The translations under genes were made by a program, and so were the position numbers. A stretch of DNA of 64,000 nt from an uncultured Odoribacter sp. (GTDB lineage Bacteria; Bacteroidota; Bacteroidia; Bacteroidales; Marinifilaceae). Below the pieces are notes generated by a model. That model worked only from the letters and a program-made list of their open reading frames with translations. It did no database searches and was not told the origin of the DNA. This document shows positions 34,752-43,966 of this stretch, piece by piece (the stretch's first letter is position 1; every line of letters starts with the position of its first letter). The stretch lies in assembly GCA_910588375.1 (NCBI GenBank), contig CAJUQA010000013.1:1-64000 (forward strand), given 5' to 3'.

Positions 34752-36032
34752 TTACCAGGCGAACATGGGGCGCGGATTCATCATGGCATTGACTTCTTTC
34801 TTCACCTGTGCGATGGTGTTTTCATCGTCAATGTTGGACAATATCCTGTCAATCATGTCTACAATAACCTCCATGTCACTTTCTTTCAGTCCACGGGTGG
34901 TTATGGCCGGTGTCCCCACGCGGATACCGGATGTCTGGAAAGGAGAGCGGCTGTCGAAAGGCACCATGTTTTTGTTGATGGTGATGTCGGCTTTCACTAA
35001 AGTGTTTTCCGCTTTTTTGCCTGTCAGTTCCGGAAATTTTGTGCGTAGGTCTATCAGCATGCAATGGTTGTCTGTTCCTCCCGACACAACTTTGTATCCT
35101 TTGTCCATAAAGGCCTTGGCCATGACTTTGGCATTTTTCTGTACCTGCTTGGCATATTCCAGATAGGAGTCGGAAAGAGCTTCATTGAACGCTACGGCCT
35201 TGGCAGCGATGATATGTTCCAACGGACCGCCCTGTTGTCCGGGGAATACTGCAAAATTGATGACTTGCGACATCATTTTGATTTCTCCTTTCGGTGTGGT
35301 CAAGCCCCACGGATTTTGGAAATCTTTCGGGAGCAGAATCATTCCTCCCCGCGGACCGCGCAAGGTTTTGTGGGTGGTGGTGGTGACAATGTGACAATAA
35401 TCGAAAGGATTGTTCAAAAGGCCTTTGGCAATCAGTCCGGCGGGATGTGCCATGTCATACATCAATAGTGCCCCCACTTTGTCGGCAATTTCGCGCATGC
35501 GCTTGTAGTCCCAGTCTCTGGAATAAGCGGAAGCACCAGCTACAATCATTTTGGGTTTATGTTCCAAGGCCAGCTTTTCCATTTCGTCGTAGTCTACCAA
35601 TCCGGTGTCCTCTTTTACATGGTAGGCTATCGGGTGGTAGTTGATTCCCGACAGGTTGACGGGAGAGCCGTGTGACAGGTGTCCTCCGTGGGCCAAATCG
35701 AGCCCTAAATATGTGTCACCGGGTTTCATGCAGGCGAAGAATACGGCTGCATTGGCCTGGGCTCCGGAATGAGGCTGTACGTTGGCATATTCAGCTCCGA
35801 ACAGTTTGCAGGCCCGGTCAATGGCCAGTTGTTCCGATTGGTCCACAATCTGGCAGCCACCATAATAACGGGCTCCGGGATAACCTTCCGCGTATTTGTT
35901 TGTCATGCAGGAACCCATCGCCTGCATCACTTCATCACTGACAAAATTTTCAGAGGCAATCAGCTCAATGCCTTCTTTCTGACGTTGGCATTCCTGGGCA
36001 ATCAAATCAAAGATTTTAGTATCTCTTTCCAT
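34752..36032 (-). CDS. glyA: Serine hydroxymethyltransferase
   Basis: 426 aa, usual length. Pyridoxal-phosphate enzyme that interconverts serine and glycine and charges tetrahydrofolate with a one-carbon unit. The cofactor lysine is Lys222 in '[15 protein letters not shown]'. Also visible are '[11 protein letters not shown]', '[15 protein letters not shown]', '[11 protein letters not shown]' and '[10 protein letters not shown]' with the Asp that pairs with the PLP nitrogen. Cytoplasmic. Single-gene unit with a full-consensus promoter (36064-36094) and a strong shared terminator. Confidence 0.97.
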   Translation of the reverse strand: MERDTKIFDLIAQECQRQKEGIELIASENFVSDEVMQAMGSCMTNKYAEGYPGARYYGGCQIVDQSEQLAIDRACKLFGAEYANVQPHSGAQANAAVFFACMKPGDTYLGLDLAHGGHLSHGSPVNLSGINYHPIAYHVKEDTGLVDYDEMEKLALEHKPKMIVAGASAYSRDWDYKRMREIADKVGALLMYDMAHPAGLIAKGLLNNPFDYCHIVTTTTHKTLRGPRGGMILLPKDFQNPWGLTTPKGEIKMMSQVINFAVFPGQQGGPLEHIIAAKAVAFNEALSDSYLEYAKQVQKNAKVMAKAFMDKGYKVVSGGTDNHCMLIDLRTKFPELTGKKAENTLVKADITINKNMVPFDSRSPFQTSGIRVGTPAITTRGLKESDMEVIVDMIDRILSNIDDENTIAQVKKEVNAMMNPRPMFAW

Positions 36033-36063
36033 TGGAATATAGTTTTTAGTATGAATTTTTCTT

Positions 36064-36094
36064 CAAATTTAGGAGATTCCTTGTACTTAACAAA
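36064..36094 (-). promoter_or_regulatory. Promoter of glyA
   Basis: Minus strand TTTG (36094-36091), 19-nt spacer, TAAATTTG (36071-36064): textbook Bacteroidota promoter, start of transcription expected near 36057. Confidence 0.78.
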
Positions 36095-36169
36095 CTTTTG
36101 CAGACAATTACTTTTCCCTTTTTTGATTTTTATCTACTTTTGGCAGGAATCTTAAAAACGTATAAAACT

Positions 36170-36613
36170 ATGGAAAATCCTTTTGAAGAAGAGAAACAAC
36201 AGAATAAACGCCCTGTTTTTCTGACTGTATTGTGTATTCTGACTTTTATAGGTGCGGGCTTTGCTATCCTGTCCGAATTGGTTGTATTGTTTTTGCCTTC
36301 TTCCTTTATGGAGGGCATGCAAGTTCAATTTGCCGATATGCTGGGAGAAGAGAAAGCGGAGGAAATGGTCGCTTCTTTTGTGCTGCAAAGTAGATTGGCG
36401 CCTTATCAGTTGGTACTTAGTATTCTGAGTCTGACAGGAGCTATCATGATGTTTCAACTGAAACGGATAGGTTTCTATCTGTATACCTTGGCACAGGTGT
36501 TGCTTGTTGTGCTTCCCGGTCTGATCGGCGGGCAGTGGGCTATTCTCGGGGCTGCGTTTTGGGCTATTTTGTTCATTGTGCTTTATGCTGTCAATTTGAA
36601 GAATATGAAATAA
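36170..36613 (+). CDS. Small integral membrane protein of unknown function
   Basis: 147 aa from ATG 36170; a longer start at 36098 would run through the glyA promoter. Short hydrophilic N-terminus (M-E-N-P-F-E-E-E-K-Q-Q-N-K-R-P), then about four membrane segments (about 16-45, 80-98, 102-124, 126-144) with a loop of charged residues (about 48-72: D-M-L-G-E-E-K-A-E-E-M-V). This N-terminal layout is common in uncharacterised Bacteroidota membrane proteins. No motif hints at a function. Divergent from glyA; not in an operon. Confidence 0.72.
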   Translation: MENPFEEEKQQNKRPVFLTVLCILTFIGAGFAILSELVVLFLPSSFMEGMQVQFADMLGEEKAEEMVASFVLQSRLAPYQLVLSILSLTGAIMMFQLKRIGFYLYTLAQVLLVVLPGLIGGQWAILGAAFWAILFIVLYAVNLKNMK

Positions 36614-36715
36614 CCTGTCGGTTCTTCTGCTTCCGAAAGCTGTTAACTGCTGTGTCAGCAAACGGAGTTTATGAAAGGCATCAATAATTGCCAGAATGGT
36701 ACAGGTGCATAAACA

Positions 36716-36746
36716 AAGCTGCCGGAATTATTCCGGCAGCTTTATT
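36716..36746. terminator. Terminator of the DUF4468-flavin reductase gene
   Basis: AAAGCTGCCGGAA / TTCCGGCAGCTTT with a tiny loop, A/T-rich on both sides; lies 14 bp past the stop at 36760. Confidence 0.8.
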
Positions 36747-36759
36747 TTGTGTATAGATA

Positions 36760-37899
36760 TTATTTGACCCAAACGTTGAGGATTTCGCCGATATACATTT
36801 TGTGCATCGGTTTGCCGCTCCATTCGGCGCGGAGGGTTTCGTTGCCGAGGGATTCGGGGATGAGTGATTGGGATACCAGTTTGCGGCATTCGATAATTAG
36901 CCAAGCTTCGGAAAATGCTGGGGAGCCGTTGGGAGTAACTATTGGCGTGAGTCCGCTTTCTTTGATTTTGTCCGTGTCTTTGCCTGAATGGCTACCGCAA
37001 TACTTCAGTACGTCGCGGTAGGCTTCTGTATAGAAAGTGAGGGTGTAGGTATCCTCTTTTTCCATGAACTGGTAAGTGTAGCGTGCCGGGTTGATGAAGC
37101 AGAAGGTAACGGGTTTGTTATACAAATGTCCCAGGCCACCCCAGCTTGCTGTCATGGTGTTGAAACGGTCGGCGGTGCCGGCGGTAATCAGCATCCAATC
37201 CTGTGATAACAGCCGGATGATGTTTCCCGGGATTTGTTCCGGGGAGATTTGTTTGAATCCTTGCAGAGGGGCAGGTGTTACCGGAGTGGATGTTGCCATT
37301 GGGATAGCTGCTGAAGGATGAACGGGCGCCGGTGTAGGGGTTGGCGTTTTTGCTGCCGGATTGATGGCTGTTTGCAGTCCAGAAAACAATCTTTCTACTA
37401 AGTCGATGGTGTGGGTACGGAATTTTCCCGGTTGCCGGATGAGTTTGTTTTTGTTTTTATAGAGGGCGTTGGCATCGGTAATTGTGTTTTCAGCCGTGAG
37501 GTTTTCTCCTTCATAGAGGTAATTGATAGAGATGATTTTTGCCTCGCATTTGCCGGGAGATGCATGGAGATGCATTTGATAGGTGATTTTCGTGCGGTCG
37601 AGGGAAAGTGCCTTGTCGGCAAATACAAGATATTCCTCTCCCAGACAGGCTAAGTCGCCTTTCTGTATGTTTTCATATAATACGCGGCTTTTAAATTCGT
37701 CTTTGCTGACGAATTGTTGTTCCGCCCATTGTTTGGCGATTTTGAAAATTTGTTCCTGCGAAAGCATGGGGGCTTCGATTGTCTGTGTGAAAATTACTTT
37801 CCCGTTGATTTCGGGCACGGCTCCCCGGAGGTATTTGTCCTCTTCCTGTGCTTGCAGGAAGGAGGGGATACATAGAATAATGAATAAAAGAAGTTTCAT
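36760..37899 (-). CDS. Exported DUF4468-flavin reductase-like fusion protein
   Basis: 379 aa from ATG 37899 (a longer start at 37926 is possible but spoils the signal peptide). Signal peptide to about residue 18 (cut after S-F-L-Q-A-Q). Residues about 22-110 look like DUF4468 ('EINGKVIFTQTIEAPMLSQ'). About 180-210 is a Pro/Thr/Ala linker (T-P-T-P-T-P-A-P). Residues 212-379 match the flavin reductase-like/flavoredoxin split barrel: 'DWMLITAGTADRFNTMTASW', 'GHLYNKPVTFCFINPARYTY', 'YCGSHSGKDTDKIKESGLTP' and 'HKMYIGEILNVWVK'. Flavoredoxin-like proteins are normally cytoplasmic FMN proteins, so export is surprising. Reaction unknown. Confidence 0.8.
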   Translation of the reverse strand: MKLLLFIILCIPSFLQAQEEDKYLRGAVPEINGKVIFTQTIEAPMLSQEQIFKIAKQWAEQQFVSKDEFKSRVLYENIQKGDLACLGEEYLVFADKALSLDRTKITYQMHLHASPGKCEAKIISINYLYEGENLTAENTITDANALYKNKNKLIRQPGKFRTHTIDLVERLFSGLQTAINPAAKTPTPTPAPVHPSAAIPMATSTPVTPAPLQGFKQISPEQIPGNIIRLLSQDWMLITAGTADRFNTMTASWGGLGHLYNKPVTFCFINPARYTYQFMEKEDTYTLTFYTEAYRDVLKYCGSHSGKDTDKIKESGLTPIVTPNGSPAFSEAWLIIECRKLVSQSLIPESLGNETLRAEWSGKPMHKMYIGEILNVWVK

Positions 37900-37943
37900 G
37901 GATACATAGTTTTGATGTAAAAACAAAGATAGGGGACTTCATG

Positions 37944-37975
37944 AAAAAACCTGCCTTTGCAGACAGGTTTTTTCA
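37944..37975. terminator. Terminator of the nqr operon
   Basis: AAAAAACCTG / CAGGTTTTTT (37944-37953, 37964-37973), 5 bp past the nqrF stop; usable on both strands. Confidence 0.8.
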
Positions 37976-37979
37976 TTAT

Positions 37980-39248
37980 TTAACCACCGAAGTTGTCGTA
38001 CATGACGTTTTCGTCGGGTACTCCCAGGTCATACAGCATTTTGGTTACTGCCGAAATCATCATGGGAGGTCCACAGAGGTAGTATTCGATGTCTTCGGGA
38101 TTTTCGTGGTTTTTCAGGTAGTTTTCAAAAATTACCTGGTGGACGAATCCCGGTTTATAGGCTACTCCGGCGGCATCTGCCACAGGGTCCGGACGGTCTA
38201 AGGCCAGTGTCCAGTGGAAATTCGGGTTTTCTTCCTGTATTTTGTTGAATTCATCTACGTAGGGAGCTTCCTGAAGGGCACGGGCACCGTACCAGAAGCT
38301 GACTTTCCGTTTCGTGTGCATGGTATGGAACAGGTTGAAGATGTGTGAGCGCATCGGCGCCATACCGGCACCACCGCCGATAAACATCATTTCGTTGTTC
38401 GTTTCGCGCAGGAAGAATTCGCCGTAAGGTCCGGAAATTGTCACTTTGTCTCCCGGTTTGCGAGAGAAGATGAATGACGAACAGACACCCGGGTTCACCG
38501 GCATGAAAGAGCCAGTAGCGCGGTCGAACGGAGGTGTGGCGATACGGATGTTCAGCATGATGATATTGCCTTCTGCCGGAGAGTTGGCCATGGAGTAGGC
38601 GCGGTAGGTCGGTTCCGGATTGTGCATCTTCAAGTCGAACATTTTCATCTTTTCCCAGTCGGCTTTGTATTTTTCGTCAATGTCCATAGTGCGGAAATCT
38701 ACATCAAGCGCAGGCACGTCTATCTGGATGTATCCTCCTGATTTGAATTTCAGGTTTTCGCCTTCGGGCAGTTTCACCACAAATTCTTTGAGGAATGTGG
38801 AGATGTTGCGGTTGGACACTACAGTGCATTCCCATTTCTTGATTCCCAGGACGGATTCCGGGATTTTCATCTTGATGTTCTCTTTCACTTTTACCTGGCA
38901 GGCCAGACGCCAGTTGTCGTGTTGCTGCTTGTAGGAGAAGAAGCCGGTTTCCGTTGGGAGGATGCTTCCTGCTCCGGACAAAACCTGGCATTTACACATC
39001 CCGCAGGAGCCTTTCCCTCCGCAGGCAGAAGGAAGGAAGATTTTCTGGTTTCCTAAAGCGGCCAGCAGAGAGCCCCCCGGTTGGGTGGTTAATACTCTGG
39101 CACCGTCATTGATGTCAATCTGCACATCACCTTTGGGGGTCAGTTTGGCTTTTGCGAACAAAAGTATTCCGACCAGCACCAGAGTAATGATGAGAAATAC
39201 TACAATGCCGGCAGAAACGATTGTCGTATTTATTACTAATGCTATCAT
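37980..39248 (-). CDS. nqrF: Na+-translocating NADH:quinone reductase subunit F
   Basis: 422 aa. The electron entry subunit: one N-terminal membrane helix (about 5-30), a [2Fe-2S] ferredoxin domain with Cys76, Cys82, Cys85 and Cys117 (C-x5-C-x2-C ... C), then an FAD domain with the 'YRAYSMANSP' motif and an NADH domain with 'FIGGGAGMAPMRSHI' and 'YYLCGPPMM'. It takes electrons from NADH and passes them via FAD and the iron-sulfur centre into the membrane subunits. Last gene of nqrABCDEF, 42 bp after nqrE, followed by the operon terminator. Confidence 0.97.
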   Translation of the reverse strand: MIALVINTTIVSAGIVVFLIITLVLVGILLFAKAKLTPKGDVQIDINDGARVLTTQPGGSLLAALGNQKIFLPSACGGKGSCGMCKCQVLSGAGSILPTETGFFSYKQQHDNWRLACQVKVKENIKMKIPESVLGIKKWECTVVSNRNISTFLKEFVVKLPEGENLKFKSGGYIQIDVPALDVDFRTMDIDEKYKADWEKMKMFDLKMHNPEPTYRAYSMANSPAEGNIIMLNIRIATPPFDRATGSFMPVNPGVCSSFIFSRKPGDKVTISGPYGEFFLRETNNEMMFIGGGAGMAPMRSHIFNLFHTMHTKRKVSFWYGARALQEAPYVDEFNKIQEENPNFHWTLALDRPDPVADAAGVAYKPGFVHQVIFENYLKNHENPEDIEYYLCGPPMMISAVTKMLYDLGVPDENVMYDNFGG

Positions 39249-39290
39249 GTTATTTTTAGTTTTAAGATTTTAGACCGAGTGAATCTGCAT

Positions 39291-39911
39291 TTAGAGATTG
39301 ATACCCAAAAAGCTCATAAAAGAGATGGCCATCAGTCCCGTCACGATGAAGGTGATACCGATGCCTCTCAGAGGAGCCGGAATGTTGGAGTATTTCAGTT
39401 TCTCCCGAATGGCGGCAATGCCGACAATGGCCAGCATCCATCCGATACCGGAGCCTAAGCCGAAAGCGGTCACTTCCGCAACGTTGGCATAGTCTCTCTG
39501 CTGCATGAACAGGGAGGCACCCATGATGGCGCAGTTAACGGCAATCAGGGGAAGGAATATACCCAACTGATTGTATAATGCCGGAGCAAATTTTTCGACA
39601 ATCATCTCCACCAATTGCACCATGGCTGCAATGATGGCAATGAACATGATAAAACTCAGGAAGCTCAGGTCGATATTGGCAGCTTCTTCTCCGAGCAGCC
39701 AGGTTAAGGCGCCGGCTTTCAATACATAGTTGTCGAGCAGGTAGTTTACAGGTACTGTGATGAACAGTACGAAAATCACGGCTATACCCAGACCGAAAGA
39801 GGTTTTAACGGTCTTTGACACGGCAAGATAGGAACACATACCCAGAAAGTATGCGAAAATCATGTTGTCGATGAATATAGAACGGACAAATATGTTTAGT
39901 AAATTTTCCAT
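39291..39911 (-). CDS. nqrE: Na+-translocating NADH:quinone reductase subunit E
   Basis: 206 aa, six membrane helices, homologous to RnfA. With NqrD it holds an iron centre between inverted half-repeats; the conserved cysteines are in '[12 protein letters not shown]' near residue 26 and '[11 protein letters not shown]' near 125. Part of the sodium-pumping complex in the inner membrane. Gap to nqrD is 17 bp. Confidence 0.96.
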   Translation of the reverse strand: MENLLNIFVRSIFIDNMIFAYFLGMCSYLAVSKTVKTSFGLGIAVIFVLFITVPVNYLLDNYVLKAGALTWLLGEEAANIDLSFLSFIMFIAIIAAMVQLVEMIVEKFAPALYNQLGIFLPLIAVNCAIMGASLFMQQRDYANVAEVTAFGLGSGIGWMLAIVGIAAIREKLKYSNIPAPLRGIGITFIVTGLMAISFMSFLGINL

Positions 39912-39928
39912 ATTTTCTTCTCTTTTCT

Positions 39929-40570
39929 TTATTTTTCAATTAAGTCCTTGTTTCTGGAACGGTGCACCCAGATAATGATACCGACGAGTATCAATGCCAT
40001 CGGCGCCAGAATCATCAGCCCGTTGTTGCGGTAGCCCCAGTCGTAGCATATCTGCGGAATAACCTGTATGCCGAATAAGGTTCCGGAACCTAACAGTTCG
40101 CGGAAGAAAGCGACGATAACAAGTATCAGTCCGTAGCCCAGTCCGCTGCCGATACCGTCGAGGAGGGCAGGCCAGGGGCGGTTGCCCAAGGCAAAGGCTT
40201 CGATACGTCCCATGATGATACAGTTGGTGATAATCAAACCTACGAAAACAGATAACTGTTTGCTGATTTCATACGCATAGGCTTTCAGCAGCTGGTCTAC
40301 GATAATTACCAATGCCGCTACAACGACCAATTGGACGATGATACGGATACGGTTCGGAATCGTGTTTCGCAGCAGCGAGAGTATGACATTGGAAAAAGCG
40401 GTGACAGCCGTTACTGCAATTCCCATAACGATGGCCGGTTCTAATTTTGCCGTTACTGCCAGAGCGGAGCAGATACCCAGGATTTGGACAATCACCGGGT
40501 TGTTTTTGCTCAAAGGACCCAGGAGTAACTGCCGGTTCTTTGCTGAAAATAATGATTCTTTTTCGCTCAT
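39929..40570 (-). CDS. nqrD: Na+-translocating NADH:quinone reductase subunit D
   Basis: 213 aa, six membrane helices, homologous to RnfE. Begins with '[20 protein letters not shown]', typical of NqrD, and carries the paired cysteines in '[13 protein letters not shown]' and '[16 protein letters not shown]'. It partners NqrE around the membrane iron centre. 2-bp gap after nqrC, so translation is likely coupled. Confidence 0.96.
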   Translation of the reverse strand: MSEKESLFSAKNRQLLLGPLSKNNPVIVQILGICSALAVTAKLEPAIVMGIAVTAVTAFSNVILSLLRNTIPNRIRIIVQLVVVAALVIIVDQLLKAYAYEISKQLSVFVGLIITNCIIMGRIEAFALGNRPWPALLDGIGSGLGYGLILVIVAFFRELLGSGTLFGIQVIPQICYDWGYRNNGLMILAPMALILVGIIIWVHRSRNKDLIEK

Positions 40571-40572
40571 TA

Positions 40573-41259
40573 CTATTTTTGTTTTAAGAAAGATTCGTAA
40601 CAGGTTAAATAATTTTTAATCATGGTTTCCACACCGCGGGAGGTGATGGTTCCACCCGAAATGGCGTCGACTTCGTGTGCGCCGGTGGCATTGCCGCCTT
40701 TTTTCACGAGGATGGAAACCAGCTGGTCGTTATCGAATATCAGTTTCCCCTGGAATTGAGTCTGGAAATGCTGGCTCGTGATTTCGGCTCCCAATCCCGG
40801 TGTTTCTCCCTGGTGGTCAAAAACAGTTCCGTAGATGGTGTTTTTGTTTTCGTCTAGGGAGACATAGCCCCATATCGGTCCCCAAAGCCCTGCTCCGTAT
40901 AAAGGCAGGATGTATTTCGTCCCTTTTTCGGTTTGGGCAACGAATACGGGGAGTTGCCGTTGGTCACACGCTTTTTTGAATTCTTTGGCGACATCAATGT
41001 CGAAAGCGTTGCCTTCCATGCGTTCGCCTTTGGAATTGATGATAAATTGCTCTGTGATGTACTTGTTAAACAGTGTTTCCGATTCGGAAGCCGTTGACAG
41101 AATATTGACGGAACGCAGGATGTTCTGGCGTTTTTCGTTTTTTATGTTTTCGTTTTGTGCCGGTTGCAGGCTGAGGGAGATGACGGACAGCAATGCGGCC
41201 ACAATCACCACCAGTACAATCGAATACACAAACGTGTAAGTATTTCCTTGGCTATTCAT
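40573..41259 (-). CDS. nqrC: Na+-translocating NADH:quinone reductase subunit C
   Basis: 228 aa. One N-terminal helix (about 8-28) and a periplasmic FMN-binding domain. The FMN is covalently bound through a threonine in the S-G-A-T-type motif; here it reads '[13 protein letters not shown]', i.e. S-G-G-T, with Thr as acceptor. Such subunits need an ApbE flavin transferase, not seen in this window. Lies between nqrB (15 bp) and nqrD (2 bp). Confidence 0.95.
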   Translation of the reverse strand: MNSQGNTYTFVYSIVLVVIVAALLSVISLSLQPAQNENIKNEKRQNILRSVNILSTASESETLFNKYITEQFIINSKGERMEGNAFDIDVAKEFKKACDQRQLPVFVAQTEKGTKYILPLYGAGLWGPIWGYVSLDENKNTIYGTVFDHQGETPGLGAEITSQHFQTQFQGKLIFDNDQLVSILVKKGGNATGAHEVDAISGGTITSRGVETMIKNYLTCYESFLKQK

Positions 41260-41274
41260 AGTTTTTGAGTTTTT

Positions 41275-42426
41275 TCAATCTGCAATGAGTTTGGCTCTTT
41301 TTAATCTGCGCTTGATGTTTCCCTGTACCACAAACCAGTCAATTAGCGGGGCAAAGGTGTTCATCAGCAGGATGGCGAGCATCATGCCTTCCGGATAACC
41401 GGGGTTCAGGACGCGGATAATGATTGCCATCACTCCGAGTAAGAAACCGTATATCCATTTGCCCTTGTTTGTCTGGGCGGAGGTAACCGGGTCGGTAGCC
41501 ATGAATACGGCGCCGAATGCGAAGCCGCCCATGATGAGATGTTCCCAGGCCGGGATATGGGCATATACATTGGTTTCGGGCAGCGTTACGTTTAACAAAC
41601 AGCCCATCAGCAAACCTCCGGCAAAAACGGACAGCATGATTCTCCAGCTTGCTACGTTTGTCAACAGGAGGATAGCAGCACCGATGAGGATACAGAAGGT
41701 GGAGGTTTCACCAACGGATCCGGGGATGAAGCCCCAGAACATGGTGGAGAAGTCGGGCAGCGGATTACCTAACGCAGCTTCTGCCAGCGGAGTGGCTCCT
41801 GAAAAACCGTCGGCTTTATCAGCAATCCAGACGGCGTCACCGGATATTTTGGACGGATAGGAAAAGAAAAAGAATGCCCGTGCCAATAATGCCGGATTCC
41901 AGATGTTCATACCGGTACCTCCGAAGATTTCTTTTCCGATAATCACGGCAAAAGCGGTGGAGACGGCAATCATCCACAGGGGAGCTTCTACCGGCATGAC
42001 CATCGGAATCAGCAGTCCCGATACCAAAAATCCTTCGTTGATTTCATGTCCCCGGATTTGGGCGACGGCAAATTCGATACCCAGTCCTACAACGTAGGAT
42101 ACGACAATCATCGGTAACACTTTCCACAGACCGTAGAAAAACAACTGACAGAAACCAGTTTCAGCCAGTATGCCCAGGGTTTTAAAATGCTGAAATCCTA
42201 CGTTATAAATACCGAAAAGCAGTGCCGGTATCAGCGCCATGACCACCACGATCATGGTTCTTTTCAAATCCACGGCGTCACGGATGTGGGAGCCGGAACA
42301 GGTCGTGCGGTTCGGCACGAAAAGAAAAGACTCAAAACCGGTGAAAACGGAGTGCAGCTTTTCGAGCTTGCCTCCCTTTTCGAATTTGGGTTTTTGCTTA
42401 TCTAAGAAATTCCTTAAAAAATTCAT
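41275..42426 (-). CDS. nqrB: Na+-translocating NADH:quinone reductase subunit B
   Basis: 383 aa, about ten membrane helices, homologous to RnfD. Carries the covalent FMN threonine in 'DGFSGATPLAEAALGN' (S-G-A-T) and binds riboflavin and quinone; it is the main sodium-translocating subunit. The N-terminal 'FLDKQKPKFEKGGKLEKLHS' block and 'VPNRTTCSGSHIRDAVDLKR' are typical NqrB features. Second gene of the operon; 62 bp after nqrA. Confidence 0.97.
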   Translation of the reverse strand: MNFLRNFLDKQKPKFEKGGKLEKLHSVFTGFESFLFVPNRTTCSGSHIRDAVDLKRTMIVVVMALIPALLFGIYNVGFQHFKTLGILAETGFCQLFFYGLWKVLPMIVVSYVVGLGIEFAVAQIRGHEINEGFLVSGLLIPMVMPVEAPLWMIAVSTAFAVIIGKEIFGGTGMNIWNPALLARAFFFFSYPSKISGDAVWIADKADGFSGATPLAEAALGNPLPDFSTMFWGFIPGSVGETSTFCILIGAAILLLTNVASWRIMLSVFAGGLLMGCLLNVTLPETNVYAHIPAWEHLIMGGFAFGAVFMATDPVTSAQTNKGKWIYGFLLGVMAIIIRVLNPGYPEGMMLAILLMNTFAPLIDWFVVQGNIKRRLKRAKLIAD

Positions 42427-42488
42427 CTTCTTGTATTGTTTGATTTATGATTGTTTCCGGGGATTTGTTCCCGGCGGACAATCGTCCG

Positions 42489-43844
42489 TTAATTGGTTTC
42501 TTTCATCATTAATTCCAGACCGCCCCGCAGGATTTTCTGAACGGGGGTTTTCGAGGTACAAACAAATTCGCACAGCGCCAGGTCTTCCGGCAGTACTTCA
42601 TAAATACCTAATTGTTCCATTTTGTCGATGTCTTCGGCCAGTACAGCTTTAAGCAGATATACCGGCAAGATGTCCATCGGCAGTACTTTTTCATATTGGC
42701 CGCTCACGACAAAGGCACGCCGTTCGCCGTGAAGATTGGCGTTTAATGAGTAGTGTTTGTTGGGACAAAGGAAGGAGGGGAAGAGTTTACTGGCGGAGAA
42801 TTTGTCGAAACCGGGAGTTGCCCAGCCTAAAAATTCGTATTCGTCGCCTTCGGGAATTACCGTGATCTGATTGGCGAAGTAGCCTAAGAAATCCGATTCT
42901 TCCACTTTGGTTCCCGTCAGTACGTTACCGGAAATGATGCGTTGGTGAGTTTGGTTTTGCAGTTTCCCTTTCGTCAGACAGGCAATTTTTGCTCCGAGTA
43001 TGGTGGAGTAGTAAGCCGGGGCCGTTACTTCCGAACCCGTCAGGGCAATGATTTTGCGGGCGTCGTAGTGTCCTTCGTTGAACAGGCGCCCGATGATTGC
43101 TACGTCCTGGATGTTAACGGTCCAGATGTGTTCTCCTTTGTTGATGGGACGAACGTGGTTGATCTGGATGCCGGTGTTTCCTGCCGGATGAGGACCGGCG
43201 AAATAGGTGATGTCGACATTTTTCAGACAGCTGAATACGGAGTTTTCTCCAGTGCCGGCTTTCAGACCCAAATGGACGTTGGCGTTACAGAGTTTTTTCA
43301 GACAGTCGAAACCTGTTTGCAGGTTTTTTTCTTCTTCTTTCAGCACGAATTCGTAATCGGGGGCTAAGGGAGAAGAGTCGAATGCGGAAACAAAAACGGC
43401 CTGGGGCTGTATGGCCGGATTGGCCAGGATGCCATAGGGCCGCTGGATAATTACCGGCCACACACCGCTGTCGAGCAACCGGGCTACGATTTCTTCCCGG
43501 TTCAACTGGTTGACGTCAGCTTTGCCGAAATCCGCGTAGATGATTTCCTCGTCAGCCTTTACGACCACTTCAAGTAGTTTACGGCGTTCTCCCCGGTTAA
43601 TGGCTTCCACTGTACCGCTGACGGGAGACGTAAATTTGATTTCCGGGTTTGCTTTATCGGAAAATAAAACATCGCCCGCTTTTACTACGTCGCCGGCCTT
43701 CACTGCCAAGCGGGGCGTCAGTGTGAAAAAATCGGTCGGTTTCACTGCATAATATGTGCAGTTTACGCCGGTTTGCACCGTTTTTTCGGCTTCCCCGTTC
43801 AGTTTGATATCAAGGCCCTTTTTCAATTTTATTACCTTGGACAT
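42489..43844 (-). CDS. nqrA: Na+-translocating NADH:quinone reductase subunit A
   Basis: 451 aa, peripheral cytoplasmic subunit homologous to RnfC but without its iron-sulfur cysteines. Starts 'MSKVIKLKKGLDIKLNGEAE' as other NqrA proteins; a barrel-sandwich region near 50-100 and 'FDSSPLAPDYEFVLK' and 'VNIQDVAIIGRLFNEGHYD' follow. First gene of nqrABCDEF; upstream is a minus-strand TATATTTG box (43917-43910). The complex couples NADH oxidation to Na+ export, a main respiratory entry point in Bacteroidales. Confidence 0.96.
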   Translation of the reverse strand: MSKVIKLKKGLDIKLNGEAEKTVQTGVNCTYYAVKPTDFFTLTPRLAVKAGDVVKAGDVLFSDKANPEIKFTSPVSGTVEAINRGERRKLLEVVVKADEEIIYADFGKADVNQLNREEIVARLLDSGVWPVIIQRPYGILANPAIQPQAVFVSAFDSSPLAPDYEFVLKEEEKNLQTGFDCLKKLCNANVHLGLKAGTGENSVFSCLKNVDITYFAGPHPAGNTGIQINHVRPINKGEHIWTVNIQDVAIIGRLFNEGHYDARKIIALTGSEVTAPAYYSTILGAKIACLTKGKLQNQTHQRIISGNVLTGTKVEESDFLGYFANQITVIPEGDEYEFLGWATPGFDKFSASKLFPSFLCPNKHYSLNANLHGERRAFVVSGQYEKVLPMDILPVYLLKAVLAEDIDKMEQLGIYEVLPEDLALCEFVCTSKTPVQKILRGGLELMMKETN

Positions 43845-43909
43845 GTTATAATTTATATTAAATTAGTTTGAATGATAGATAGCTTTTTTTAATTTTTCCA
43901 AATAAGCTA

Positions 43910-43917
43910 CAAATATA
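43910..43917 (-). promoter_or_regulatory. -7 box for the nqr operon
   Basis: Minus strand TATATTTG, 65 nt before nqrA; -33 partner not evident. Back-to-back with the plus-strand box of the plug gene 13 bp away. Confidence 0.4.
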
Positions 43918-43930
43918 TAAACCAATTACG

Positions 43931-43938
43931 TAATTTTG
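43931..43938 (+). promoter_or_regulatory. -7 box for the T9SS plug gene
   Basis: TAATTTTG, 28 nt before the ATG at 43967. Confidence 0.4.
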
Positions 43939-43966
43939 TCGTTAATCGGATTTTAATTTAAAGGGA

